A stretch of 11,304 bases of DNA, taken from NCBI GenBank assembly GCA_030609785.1, contig JAUWTC010000037.1, forward strand, positions 1 to 11,304. The letters are read 5' to 3'. This document shows positions 1 through 9,836 of the stretch, piece by piece. The stretch is from Holophagae bacterium (lineage in GTDB: Bacteria; Acidobacteriota; Thermoanaerobaculia; Thermoanaerobaculales; Sulfomarinibacteraceae). The stretch's first letter is position 1. Each line of letters starts with the position of its first letter. A program made the translations under genes and the position numbers. The notes below the pieces were generated by a model. It made no database searches. It was not told the origin of the DNA and saw only the letters and a list, made by a program, of their open reading frames with translations.

Positions 1-248
1 CCTCCGGAACACGCACCGAGCGGGGGCGATCGGCAGCCGTTGAGCTTACGGCAACCTCAAAGCGCCCCCGAAGGCCGGGGTGGAAATCAGGGGCCGGGAC
101 AGGGACAGCGACAGCGTCAACAAACAGAATATCCGTGCCAGGTCCGCAGTTCCGGAGTTCTTGGGGGGCGGTTTTTCGAGGGTATCGGTTGGCTGTACTG
201 TTTCTCATCCCCGGCCTTCGGCTTCGCGTGCAGTCGCACGCTTCGTCG

Positions 249-320
249 CTCGGGCCTTTTCCTCAGGGGGCATCGGGATTAATGTCGTAAGGGTGCAGCC
301 CCCTGAGAAAAAGACCCTCG
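249..320. repeat. Inverted pair of a CTTTTnCTCAGGGGG repeat
   Basis: The arms 249-270 and 299-320 match at 18 of 22 positions. The inner 15 nt (256-270 against 299-313) match at 14 of 15, around a 28-nt centre. Each arm reads GGG, a T-run, then CTCAGGGGG towards the centre, so this is two copies of one short element facing each other. It lies about 150-215 nt beyond the carB stop and could act as a transcription-termination or RNA-stability structure. That role is inference. Confidence 0.6.
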
Positions 321-340
321 ACGGCCTACGGCGTAAGCCG
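308..340 (-). terminator. Candidate terminator after carB
   Basis: Read on the minus strand, the imperfect hairpin at 340-322 (CGGC...GCCG ends) is followed after about 9 nt by a run of five T at 312-308. The stem contains a wobble pair and the T-run is displaced from it, so this is a weak match to an intrinsic terminator. It is the best-placed T-run downstream of the carAB transcript. Confidence 0.3.
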
Positions 341-378
341 AGACTTGTGTCCCAGCGCGCTCGCCGCAGGGGAGCCAC

Positions 379-464
379 GTCCGCAGTTCTTCGCAGTGAC
401 TCGGATTCCGGAGGGCCTGCTTGATGAAGAACTTCGGACATGGCACCCCCGTTCGAGTGGGTGC
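379..464. repeat. Two hairpins at the carB 3' end
   Basis: The first stem is GCACCC (443-448) with GGGTGC (459-464) and abuts the carB stop codon (467-465). The second pairs 379-392 with 426-439, 13 of 14 positions, around a 33-nt loop. Neither is followed by a T-run on the minus strand, so they look more like 3' mRNA-protecting structures than intrinsic terminators. This function is inferred. Confidence 0.45.
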
Positions 465-3400
465 TCAGCTGAGGGTTTGGGCAGCCCATGCCGGCGGCTT
501 GGGCCGTGCATCCTGGAGGGCCCGAACTTCCAACCGTCCGCGCCGCAGAGCAGCAACTGCCTCGGCGGCGGCGTGCGCCCCGGGGATGGTCGTAATGTAG
601 AGCACTCGAGCATCCAGGGCCGCCCTGCGGATCGAGCCGGCGTCCTGAGCCGCGCGGCGACCTGCGGCCGTATTGATGACCAACTCGACGTCACCCGAGG
701 CCAATAACTCCGGAATGTCCGGGTGGCCCTGCCCGACCTTGGCCACTTCGACAACCCCCTCGAATCCGGCTTCCCGAAGAGCCTCCGCAGTGCCCCGCGT
801 CGCAGCCAAAGAGAAGCCCAGTTCTTCGAAACGCGAGGCCAGCGCGGGCAGACGGCTCTTGTCCCGGTCGGCAAGGGACAGCAGGATCGTCCCCTCACCA
901 GGCATGCGCCAGCCCGCTGCCTGGGCGGCTTTGGCAAAGGCCTCTCCGAAGGTCCGTCCTCGACCCATCACCTCACCGGTGGACCGCATCTCCGGCCCCA
1001 ACAGGGGATCGACCCCTGGAAATCGTTCAAATGGAAAGACCGGGAGTTTCACCGCCGTCTCCACCGCGACGCCGTCTGTGACGCCCAGGTCGGCCAGTCG
1101 CGCCCCGGCGCAGACTCTGGCCGCAAGTTCGGCCCATGGATCACCCGAAGCCCGCGCCAGAAAGGGCACGGTTCGCGAGGCTCGCGGATTGACTTCGATC
1201 ACGAAGACCTTGCTGTCCTGGATTGCGAACTGGACGTTCATCAGGCCCTTGACGTCAAGGGCCAGCGCCATCTGTCGCACCTGCCGACGCAGTTCCGCCT
1301 GGAGTTCCAGCGGAAGGCTGACCGGCGGCGTCACCGCCCCTGAATCGCCGGAGTGAACGCCGGCCTCTTCGATGTGTTCGAGGATTCCGCAGATCACCAC
1401 GCGTTCTCCATCGGCGACGGCATCGACGTCAACCTCAAGCGCCCGTTCGAGAAAGTGGTCCAGGAGGACCGGGCGATCCGGGTCCAGCGCTGCAGCCCGC
1501 TTGAGGTATTCCAGGAGCTGGTCGTCGTCGTAGACGATCTCCATCGCCCGTCCGCCCAGCACGTAGGACGGCCTCACCAGCACGGGATAACCCAGCTCGG
1601 CCGTAGCGTTTAGCGCCTCCTCGGCCGAGGTCACCATGGCACCGGGGGGCTGCTCGAGCCCCAGATCCTCAAGCAGTTTCTGGAACCGGCCTCGGTCCTC
1701 GGCGCGATCAATGGCGTCCCGATCGGTCCCCCACACCGGGATGCCGTGAGCCTCGAGAGTGCCGGCCAGTTTGAGCGGGGTCTGACCGCCCAACTGAACC
1801 AGGACCCCGACCGGCTTTTCGGCCAGACAGAGGTCCAACACGTCCTCCTGGTGCAGTGGGTCGAAGTGCAAGCGATCGACCGCGTCGTAGTCGGTCGACA
1901 CCGTCTCGGGGTTGCAGTTGACCATCACCGCCTCGAGCCCTTCGGCATTGAGGCCGGCGACCGCCTCGACGCAGCATGCGTCAAACTCAATGCCCTGACC
2001 GATGCGGACAGGACCGCCGCCGAGAATCATCACGGCGCGCCGTGACGTCGGCTGTTCGTCAAGATCTCCGAACGACCCGTAAAGATAGGGGGTCCGTGCC
2101 TCGAATTCCGCCGCGCAGGTATCGACCCGGCGCCGGACTCGGCAAATGCCCGCGTCCATTCGGCGGGACCTGACGTCCTCTTCTTCCAGGCCCCAGAGCC
2201 GGCCGAGATGGGCGTCGGAAAATCCCAGCCTCTTGGCCATCCGGAAGACCCGAAGGTCCTCGCTCCCTGACTTGGCGATCAGGCCTTCGGCTCCGACAAG
2301 ACCCTCGATCCGCCTCAAAAACCAGGGATCGATGGCCGTGATCTCATGGATCGCATCGATCCCCCAACCGCGCCTCAGACCCTCGGCAACTTCCCAAAGG
2401 CGTTCGGGTGAGGCAACGCTCAGAAGGTCCTTCAGCCCTTGGTCCGACTGTGCGCTCAGGGCCGGGCAGGCTTCCAAGGAGTCCCGATCGACCTCGAGGG
2501 ACCGCACGGCCTTGAGGAGCGCCTCTTCAAAGGTCCGCCCCATGGCAGCGACCTCGCCGACCGCCTTCATCGCCGTACCCAATTCCGCCGCTGCTCCGGG
2601 GAATTTCTCGAATGCAAACCGCGGGACCTTGACGACCACATAGTCCAGCGCCGGTTCGAAGGCCGCCGGGGTCGTGCCCGTGATGTCGTTGACGATGTCA
2701 TCCAGCCGCCTGCCGAGCGCTACCTTGGCCGCGAATCGGGCAATCGGAAAACCGGTTGCCTTGGATGCCAGCGCCGAAGAACGCGACACCCTGGGGTTCA
2801 TCTCGATGACGGCGTAGGACCCATCGTGCGGGTTGACCGCAAACTGCACGTTGGCGCCACCGGTCGCCACGCCCACGGCGTCGAGAACCTCCCGCGCCGC
2901 GTCCCTGAGCACCTGATATTCCCGGTCGGTCAGCGTCTGGGCGGGCGCCACGGTGATCGAATCCCCCGTGTGAACGCCCATCGGATCGAAATTCTCAATC
3001 GAGCAGACAACGACGAAGGCGCCCGCCGCATCCCGCATCACCTCGAGCTCGAACTCTTTCCAACCCAGCACCGAACGCTCGACCAGGACCTCATGGGTCG
3101 GCGACGCTTCAAGGCCACGCTCCAGTATTTGGATGAATTTTTCCTCGGTCGTCGCGATACCCCCGCCCCACCCCCCCAAGGTAAAGGACGGCCTCAAGAT
3201 TGCCGGCAACCCGACGCTTTCCAAGGCCTCGAGCCCGGCCTCTACCGACCGGACCGTCGTCGCCGGCAGCACCGGAAGTCCGGCCGCCACCATCGTCTTT
3301 CGGAAGAGCTCTCGATCCTCCGCAAGACGAATCGACTCAACCGAGGCCCCGAGCAAACGAATGCCGAGGCGTTCCAGCACACCGGCCTCATCCAGCTCGA

Positions 3401-3716
3401 TCGCGAGATTGAGCGCAGTCTGTCCACCCAAGGTCGGTATCAGCGCATCCGGCCGTTCCTTCTCCAGGACCGCCGTTACGGCCTCGAGCGTCAGGGGTTC
3501 GACGTAGGATCGGTGGGCCAAGCGGGCGTCGGTCATGATCGTCGCCGGGTTGGAGTTGACCAACACGACCTCGCACCCCTCCTCGCGCAGAGCCTTGACC
3601 CCCTGCACTCCGGAGTAGTCGAACTCGCAGGCCTGACCGATCCGGATCGGGCCGGCGCCGAGGATGCACACCTTGGTCGGCAACGGGCTGTCGACGACGC
3701 TCGGAACCCGGTTCAT
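465..3716 (-). CDS. carB: Carbamoyl-phosphate synthase large subunit
   Basis: CarB uses bicarbonate, two ATP and ammonia delivered by CarA to make carbamoyl phosphate in the cytoplasm, for arginine and pyrimidine synthesis. The 1083-residue length fits the family (E. coli about 1073). The duplicated synthetase halves are clear. The first begins with [20 protein letters not shown] and carries ILRPS (173-177), a glycine-rich loop (181-186) and EMNPRVSRS (305-313). The second begins near residue 558 with [12 protein letters not shown] and carries [16 protein letters not shown] (714-729) and EVNPRASR. The C-terminal allosteric MGS-like domain (about 940-1083) keeps K953, T973, T976, K993, N1015 and T1016, near positions that bind UMP/IMP in E. 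coli. The start chosen is the ATG that overlaps the carA stop (ATGA) and has AGGAG 9 nt upstream. An in-frame TTG 18 nt earlier is less likely. The first glycine-rich loop has Trp183 where Ser or Thr is usual. Confidence 0.97.
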   Translation of the reverse strand: MNRVPSVVDSPLPTKVCILGAGPIRIGQACEFDYSGVQGVKALREEGCEVVLVNSNPATIMTDARLAHRSYVEPLTLEAVTAVLEKERPDALIPTLGGQTALNLAIELDEAGVLERLGIRLLGASVESIRLAEDRELFRKTMVAAGLPVLPATTVRSVEAGLEALESVGLPAILRPSFTLGGWGGGIATTEEKFIQILERGLEASPTHEVLVERSVLGWKEFELEVMRDAAGAFVVVCSIENFDPMGVHTGDSITVAPAQTLTDREYQVLRDAAREVLDAVGVATGGANVQFAVNPHDGSYAVIEMNPRVSRSSALASKATGFPIARFAAKVALGRRLDDIVNDITGTTPAAFEPALDYVVVKVPRFAFEKFPGAAAELGTAMKAVGEVAAMGRTFEEALLKAVRSLEVDRDSLEACPALSAQSDQGLKDLLSVASPERLWEVAEGLRRGWGIDAIHEITAIDPWFLRRIEGLVGAEGLIAKSGSEDLRVFRMAKRLGFSDAHLGRLWGLEEEDVRSRRMDAGICRVRRRVDTCAAEFEARTPYLYGSFGDLDEQPTSRRAVMILGGGPVRIGQGIEFDACCVEAVAGLNAEGLEAVMVNCNPETVSTDYDAVDRLHFDPLHQEDVLDLCLAEKPVGVLVQLGGQTPLKLAGTLEAHGIPVWGTDRDAIDRAEDRGRFQKLLEDLGLEQPPGAMVTSAEEALNATAELGYPVLVRPSYVLGGRAMEIVYDDDQLLEYLKRAAALDPDRPVLLDHFLERALEVDVDAVADGERVVICGILEHIEEAGVHSGDSGAVTPPVSLPLELQAELRRQVRQMALALDVKGLMNVQFAIQDSKVFVIEVNPRASRTVPFLARASGDPWAELAARVCAGARLADLGVTDGVAVETAVKLPVFPFERFPGVDPLLGPEMRSTGEVMGRGRTFGEAFAKAAQAAGWRMPGEGTILLSLADRDKSRLPALASRFEELGFSLAATRGTAEALREAGFEGVVEVAKVGQGHPDIPELLASGDVELVINTAAGRRAAQDAGSIRRAALDARVLYITTIPGAHAAAEAVAALRRGRLEVRALQDARPKPPAWAAQTLS

Positions 3717-4876
3717 CGCACGAAACTCCTGCAACGCTCGGCAAAGCCGGTCATCAGCCCCAGGGCGTCGTTGGGGCCGGGGGCAGCCTCTGGATGGAAC
3801 TGAACAGCCTCGAGGCCCAAACGCGGCAGGGCCAGGCCTTCGACCGTGCCATCGGTCAGGTTGACATGGGTGATAACGACCTCTCGGGGCAACGACGCCT
3901 CCTCGACCGCGTAGTTGTGATTTTGGGCAGTGATCAAGACCTTGCCGGTCGCCAGCTCTCTGACGGGGTGGTTGCCCCCGTGATGCCCGAAAGGCAGCTT
4001 GACCGTGCGGGCCCCCAAGGCCAACCCGAGGATCTGGTGGCCGAGGCAGATGCCCAGCAGGGGCAAGCGCCCCAACAACGATTCGGCCAGGGCGCGAGCC
4101 CCAACAACGGCAGCCGGGTCACCGGGGCCGTTGGAAAAAAGAACCCCAGCGGGGTCGTGGGCCAGCACTTGATCGACTGTGGTTGTCGGCGGAACGACAG
4201 TTACATTGAAGCCTTCGGCAACCAGGCGCCGTAAGATTGACCGCTTGACACCGAGATCGACGACGACGACATCCTGGGGAACCTCAGGGAGAGACATCGG
4301 ATGCGACGGACTCCGCCAAGGACCTTCGCTCCAGGTGTATGTCTTTTCGCAGGCCACTTCACAGGCCAGATCACAGCCGTCGGTGCCCTGGGCCTGTCTG
4401 GCCATTGCAACAGCCTGCTCGGCGTCCACATCGTCAGTCGCCGACAACACACCAGGAACGGCGCCGGCCTCTCGGATCCGCCGCACGATCGCCCGTACGT
4501 CGAAGCCCCAGCCAACCGTGACACCCCTGCTCTCCAACCAACGCTCGAAGCTCTCCTCCGATCGCCAGGATGACGGCTCGAGATCGAGATCCTGAACCAC
4601 CAGCGCCCGAGCCCACGGTCGGTCGCTTTCCGCGTCGATTTCATTGACCCCGACCTGCCCGACGTGCGACGTCGTCAGACAGAGGATCTGCCCGTGGTAC
4701 GACGGATCGGTCACCATCTCCTGATAGCCGGTCATCGCCGTGTTGAACACCACTTCTCCGGCAACGGCCGCTGGAGCACCGGCGGCAAAACCGTGGAATA
4801 CCGAGCCATCGGCCAGAGCGAGCAATGCCGGCCGGGGTTGTGCAAGAAGACGGGACACCTGGAGTCCGGATTTCAT
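3713..4876 (-). CDS. carA: Carbamoyl-phosphate synthase small subunit (glutaminase)
   Basis: CarA hydrolyses glutamine and channels the ammonia to CarB. The 387-residue protein has the family order: an N-terminal CarA-specific domain ([33 protein letters not shown]) and a class I glutamine amidotransferase domain. The nucleophile is Cys277 in [12 protein letters not shown], and the His361/Glu363 pair lies in [11 protein letters not shown]. The [10 protein letters not shown] segment has Ser where the family usually has Asn. The stop overlaps the carB ATG by 4 nt, so the two form an operon. The start is uncertain: ATGs at 4876 and 4894 are both plausible and neither has a Shine-Dalgarno sequence. 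A longer in-frame extension to 4978 would run into a repeat and is unlikely. No PyrR site or arginine operator was recognised upstream. Confidence 0.96.
   Translation of the reverse strand: MKSGLQVSRLLAQPRPALLALADGSVFHGFAAGAPAAVAGEVVFNTAMTGYQEMVTDPSYHGQILCLTTSHVGQVGVNEIDAESDRPWARALVVQDLDLEPSSWRSEESFERWLESRGVTVGWGFDVRAIVRRIREAGAVPGVLSATDDVDAEQAVAMARQAQGTDGCDLACEVACEKTYTWSEGPWRSPSHPMSLPEVPQDVVVVDLGVKRSILRRLVAEGFNVTVVPPTTTVDQVLAHDPAGVLFSNGPGDPAAVVGARALAESLLGRLPLLGICLGHQILGLALGARTVKLPFGHHGGNHPVRELATGKVLITAQNHNYAVEEASLPREVVITHVNLTDGTVEGLALPRLGLEAVQFHPEAAPGPNDALGLMTGFAERCRSFVR
3726..3730 (-). promoter_or_regulatory. Ribosome binding site of carB
   Basis: AGGAG on the minus strand lies inside the 3' end of carA, 9 nt before the ATG at 3716. 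Together with the ATGA overlap it fixes the carB start and implies translational coupling to carA. Confidence 0.75.
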
Positions 4877-4939
4877 CGGGCCGGAGAGTAACATAGGAGT
4901 CGCGGCGCTCCCCAATGGATCCTGAAGAACACAGACCTC

Positions 4940-5031
4940 TCGCAAAGACCGCAAAGTACGCCAAGAAGGAGATACCAAATCTTCCCTGTGTTTCCTTTGC
5001 GCTCTTCGCGCCTTGGCGGTTCAATTGTCTT
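4940..5031. repeat. Nonamer repeat element, facing arrays
   Basis: Three 9-nt units on the plus strand at 4940-4966 (TCGCAAAGA, CCGCAAAGT, ACGCCAAGA) face three units on the minus strand at 5019-4993 (CCGCCAAGG, CGCGAAGAG, CGCAAAGGA), with 26 nt between. Consensus is roughly nCGCnAAGn. The right edge, 4999-5031, is 30 of 33 identical to 6812-6844. It lies between the divergent carA and sigma-factor genes. To my recollection, CGCCAAG-type intergenic repeats occur in many environmental bacteria. Confidence 0.8.
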
Positions 5032-5076
5032 CTTGTACCTGACGACTCCGACCGAGTTGGGATAGTCTAGGCACGC

Positions 5077-5646
5077 ATGAGTTCGAAAGTTGTTCCTGAT
5101 CGGTGGGAGGAGATCGCCCAACTGGTTCGTTCGGCACGAGCGGGTTCGGAGGAGGCCTTCCGTGGCCTACTGGACCTGCATCGCCAGGCGATCGCATCGA
5201 CCCTTTTTGCTTGCGGCGTTCGCTGCGAAGAAACCGCCAAGGACTTGGCCCAGGACGTCGCCCTGCGAGCCTGGACGCGTCTCGACCGCTTGTCGGATGC
5301 CCGTGCGTTCCCCGCCTGGATCCGGCGCATCGCCGCCAACGCGGCCAGGGACCATCTGCGCCGCACGGCCGTTCGCAAGGAGGACTCCCTCGAGGCTGCC
5401 GTCGCCGTCGAAAGCGACGACGACCCCCACGAGAAAGCCGAACGCGTCGCCGAGATTCGCCTGATGTTGGCCGCCATCGAGGAGGAGGACTCAGAGACCA
5501 TCGACCTCCTCAACGCCCGAGCCGAAGGAGTTCCCATAGCCGACCTGGCCCATGAGGCCGGCATTGCCGAAGCCGCGATGAAGATGCGCCTGATGCGAAT
5601 TCGAAAGAGGCTTCGCAAGCGGTTGGAGGCAATGCGGAGAGGCTGA
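5077..5646 (+). CDS. ECF-type RNA polymerase sigma factor
   Basis: This 189-residue protein has the two-domain layout of extracytoplasmic-function sigma-70 factors, which direct RNA polymerase to special promoters. Region 2 spans about 25-97 and includes AKDLAQDVALRAW (54-66) and FPAWIRRIAANAARDHLRR (78-96), the -10 recognition area. An acidic linker (about 112-120) leads to region 4 at about 130-184, with a helix-turn-helix in GVPIADLAHEAGIAEAAMKM and a basic C-terminus. Region 4 is less canonical than region 2. No anti-sigma factor or membrane protein lies next to it: carA is divergent on one side and a convergent tRNA gene is on the other. Its signal and regulon therefore cannot be inferred. 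No good Shine-Dalgarno precedes the ATG; a -10-like GATAGT (5061-5066) is 10 nt upstream. Confidence 0.88.
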   Translation: MSSKVVPDRWEEIAQLVRSARAGSEEAFRGLLDLHRQAIASTLFACGVRCEETAKDLAQDVALRAWTRLDRLSDARAFPAWIRRIAANAARDHLRRTAVRKEDSLEAAVAVESDDDPHEKAERVAEIRLMLAAIEEEDSETIDLLNARAEGVPIADLAHEAGIAEAAMKMRLMRIRKRLRKRLEAMRRG

Positions 5647-5651
5647 TCGAT

Positions 5652-5674
5652 CTGGGGGCCGGCCGGGCCCCTAG
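5652..5674 (+). terminator. GC-rich hairpin after the sigma-factor gene
   Basis: A 9-bp stem (5652-5660 with 5666-5674, one G-T wobble) closes a 5-nt loop, 5 nt after the TGA stop. No T-run follows on the plus strand, so it is a stable 3' hairpin rather than a classical intrinsic terminator. Confidence 0.45.
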
Positions 5675-5682
5675 AGGTTCAA

Positions 5683-5706
5683 TAAAAAACCGCCGTCTCC
5701 GGCGGT
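5683..5706 (-). terminator. Intrinsic terminator of tRNA-Asn
   Basis: On the minus strand, ACCGCC and GGCGGT form a 6-bp stem around GGAGAC, followed directly by six T. It begins about 9 nt after the CCA end of the tRNA and has the form of a strong Rho-independent terminator. Confidence 0.85.
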
Positions 5707-5714
5707 GAATCAGC

Positions 5715-5789
5715 TGGCTCCGCAGGAGGGACTTGAACCCCCAACCTAGTGGTTAACAGCCACCCGCTCTACCATTGAGCTACTGCGGA
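5715..5789 (-). tRNA. tRNA-Asn (GTT anticodon), CCA encoded
   Basis: The 75-nt gene folds as a cloverleaf. The acceptor stem pairs TCCGCAG (5789-5783) with CTGCGGA, followed by discriminator G and encoded CCA (5717-5715). The D arm is GCTC/GAGC, the T arm carries GGTTCAAGTC, and the anticodon loop reads CTGTTAA with anticodon GTT. It is a stand-alone gene with its own promoter and terminator, convergent with the sigma-factor gene. Confidence 0.96.
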
Positions 5790-5806
5790 GCACTGGTAGA
5801 GACGCC

Positions 5807-5834
5807 ATTCTAGGCATCGCGCGTCGTTTGTCAA
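5807..5834 (-). promoter_or_regulatory. Sigma-70-type promoter of tRNA-Asn
   Basis: On the minus strand TTGACA (5834-5829), a 16-nt spacer and TAGAAT (5812-5807) give a near-consensus housekeeping promoter. Transcription would start near 5800, about 11 nt before the mature tRNA. It also shows that the housekeeping sigma factor of this organism uses the classical consensus. Confidence 0.85.
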
Positions 5835-5915
5835 TAGGATGGTGAGGCGTATTGGCTTCTGAACGTTGCAGTTGTCGAGGGGTCACCGAGAAAAGCCACT
5901 CCCCCCACCATCCTA
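5835..5915. repeat. Long-range hairpin between DUF3891 stop and tRNA promoter
   Basis: A perfect 10-bp inverted repeat (5835-5844 with 5906-5915) encloses an inner 6-bp repeat (5853-5858 with 5893-5898). The right arm contains the stop codon of the DUF3891 gene; the left arm touches the -35 hexamer of the tRNA-Asn promoter. It may terminate or protect the DUF3891 transcript and insulate the tRNA gene (inference). Confidence 0.55.
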
Positions 5916-6716
5916 AAGACTCCCAGGCCTCACGAACTCGAAGGCCAATCTTTCGACCCTGGCCCGCATCAGGTCCTCTTGAAAGGCTTGGACGGACGGG
6001 AATCGCACACTCCGGAGGTACCGCCCTTCGCAGTGCACCTTGAGCCTGGTCCCCTCGAACGGCCAGGGCGACATCTTGAAAACCCGGTCGGAAACAGTGG
6101 TAATCGTCAGTTCTTCAACTTCTCCGCGGCTGGTAATCGCCCGGACCGGAAACTGGAAAGGCATCGAGGCGCACAGCATCACCGACACAAGATCACAGGC
6201 GGCCAACACCGCAGCGTTGACGCGCCGCCCCGGCCCTTCGAGAGTGGTCCTATACCGCGCGTCGGCCTTCAACTCCTCGATCCACCCGTCCTGGAGGCGC
6301 TCCATTTCCGCTCTGAACGCCTGGGTGGAGCGCGCCCCGCCGGTGTCTCCCAACCCCAGGAGTTCGCTCGCCTTACGGCCCGCCAGTTCGGCGAAGTGGG
6401 CCGCCACCAGAAGCGCAGCATATCGGCTATGGATCGCTGCCCTGGTGACGCACGCCCGCCAGATGTCCAAATGCTCACCCACCGCCATCCGGTCGAAAGT
6501 CACAGGCCGGCCTTCTGGGTCGATGCCCGGCGCAGCGTCAAACTCGGTCCAGCCTCCGTCGTGCAGAAGCACGGCGGCGATGACCTCTGCCCGAGGGGTC
6601 GGGCGGGCGAACCGCCGGTTGCCCCAGTGGGACGCCAACTGCCAGGCCAACCACGAATGGGAGGCCTGAGGAATCGCCCACGCCCCCGTTACAGTATTTT
6701 CTCGGTACAAGAACAT
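5913..6716 (-). CDS. DUF3891 family protein (HD-like, function unknown)
   Basis: The 267-residue protein matches my recollection of Pfam DUF3891 (PF13030). It has an N-terminal PQASHSWLAWQLASHWG (16-32), then AAVLLHDGGWTEFD with His52-Asp53, then PEGRPVTFDRMAVGEHLDIW, and later LLVAAHFAELAG with His107. A further Asp lies in AACDLVS near 165. This scatter of His and Asp resembles a metal-dependent HD-type fold, but no substrate is known and that link is an inference. There is no signal peptide or membrane segment, so it is probably cytoplasmic. The gene stands alone. The ATG at 6716 fits the family N-terminus but lacks a Shine-Dalgarno; a -10-like TACTAT lies 6 nt upstream. Family assignment is fairly sure, function is not. 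Confidence 0.8.
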   Translation of the reverse strand: MFLYRENTVTGAWAIPQASHSWLAWQLASHWGNRRFARPTPRAEVIAAVLLHDGGWTEFDAAPGIDPEGRPVTFDRMAVGEHLDIWRACVTRAAIHSRYAALLVAAHFAELAGRKASELLGLGDTGGARSTQAFRAEMERLQDGWIEELKADARYRTTLEGPGRRVNAAVLAACDLVSVMLCASMPFQFPVRAITSRGEVEELTITTVSDRVFKMSPWPFEGTRLKVHCEGRYLRSVRFPSVQAFQEDLMRARVERLAFEFVRPGSL

Positions 6717-6730
6717 GGACGCATAGTAAC

Positions 6731-6743
6731 CCGGCTTTGCCGG
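6731..6743. repeat. Short hairpin upstream of the DUF3891 gene
   Basis: CCGGC and GCCGG form a 5-bp perfect stem around TTT. It sits 15 nt before the DUF3891 start in the divergent intergenic region, where it could overlap the core promoter. No regulator is recognised. Confidence 0.35.
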
Positions 6744-6754
6744 AAGGTTGTGTT

Positions 6755-6844
6755 CCCTTCGTGGTCTTCGTGTCTTTGTGGTTCCAAATCCTCTTTCTTG
6801 GCGTTCCCTTCGCGCTCTTTGCGTCTTCGCGGTTCAATTGTCTT
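6755..6844. repeat. Nonamer repeat element, two tandem arrays
   Basis: Read on the minus strand, array one (6832-6806) is CCGCGAAGA, CGCAAAGAG, CGCGAAGGG. Array two (6781-6755) is CCACAAAGA, CACGAAGAC, CACGAAGGG. The arrays are in the same orientation and start 51 nt apart. The edge at 6812-6844 is 30 of 33 identical to 4999-5031. The element fills the divergent gap between the DUF3891 and phosphohexomutase genes. Confidence 0.8.
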
Positions 6845-6916
6845 TGTGTTCCGACGCCCAACCGTAGGTCGAATTTTTCCCACAATTCTCGCGCTCTGTA
6901 CTACACTGCGCCTATC

Positions 6917-9606
<2,690 letters not shown>

Positions 9607-9646
9607 AGCACCGGCACAGAACCACAGCTGTCGGCAGGGAAACTGA

Positions 9647-9702
9647 GATGCAGGATGCGAGATTCAGGATGCAGGATGCAGGATGCAGGGTGCAGGGGGC
9701 AA
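9647..9702 (+). repeat. GATGCAG heptamer tandem array
   Basis: Eight 7-nt units in perfect phase occupy 9647-9702. Four are exactly GATGCAG; the others are one- to four-base variants (GATGCGA, GATTCAG, GGTGCAG, GGGGCAA). The array starts 40 nt after the eno stop. Confidence 0.9.
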
Positions 9703-9704
9703 GG

Positions 9705-9795
9705 TCCCTGAGTTCTGCTCCCTGTTCCCTGACCCCTAATCCCAATTCCCTAATCCCTAGTCCCTGTTCCCTAATCCCTAATCCCTGCTCCCTGA
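9705..9795 (+). repeat. TCCCTAA-type heptamer tandem array
   Basis: Thirteen 7-nt units in perfect phase occupy 9705-9795. Forms include TCCCTAA, TCCCTGT, TCCCTGA, TCCCTAG and TCCCTGC. Twelve carry a CCC triplet, so the minus strand has GGG every 7 nt, a pattern with quadruplex potential. The array ends 41 nt before the ftsB start. It resembles the short tandem heptamer repeats described in cyanobacteria. Confidence 0.92.
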
Positions 9796-9836
9796 GCCTC
9801 ACATCTTCGCCCCCTTCTGCAGGGCTCTGGTGAGAC

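Larger units (their letters stand above)
1..464. other. Gene-free, structured region downstream of carB
   Basis: No open frame here resembles a known protein, and the frames that exist are compositionally arbitrary. What can be seen is secondary structure. An 8-bp inverted repeat (21-28 with 63-70) encloses further small stems. A tight hairpin GCGTGC/GCACGC lies at 226-241, a large imperfect inverted repeat at 249-270/299-320, and two stems lie just past the carB stop. A run of related GGACAG/CGACAG units lies near 96-117. The left edge of the window cuts this region, so a gene beyond it cannot be judged. Confidence 0.6.

Noticed and set aside
40..424. Two overlapping plus-strand frames at the left edge
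   Set aside because: Both cross inverted repeats, lack recognisable motifs and have no convincing ribosome binding site.
2439..3803. 454-codon plus-strand frame opposite carB and carA
   Set aside because: It is antisense to strongly conserved carAB, has no family-like motifs, and is expected from high GC codon bias.
4877..5076. PyrR or arginine-type control site upstream of carA
   Set aside because: I could not find a recognisable PyrR-binding loop, attenuator or ARG box. The gap is mainly the nonamer repeat.
6737..6916. 60-residue N-terminal extension of the phosphohexomutase
   Set aside because: It is encoded by the nonamer repeats, and the family N-terminus (FGTSGW) begins at the ATG at 6917.
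9647..9795. CRISPR array
   Set aside because: Units are 7 nt with no unique spacers between them, and no cas genes are present.
9648..9833. 61-codon frame between eno and ftsB
   Set aside because: It is the translation of heptamer arrays, whose 7-nt units repeat every 21 nt in any frame. It has no ribosome binding site.
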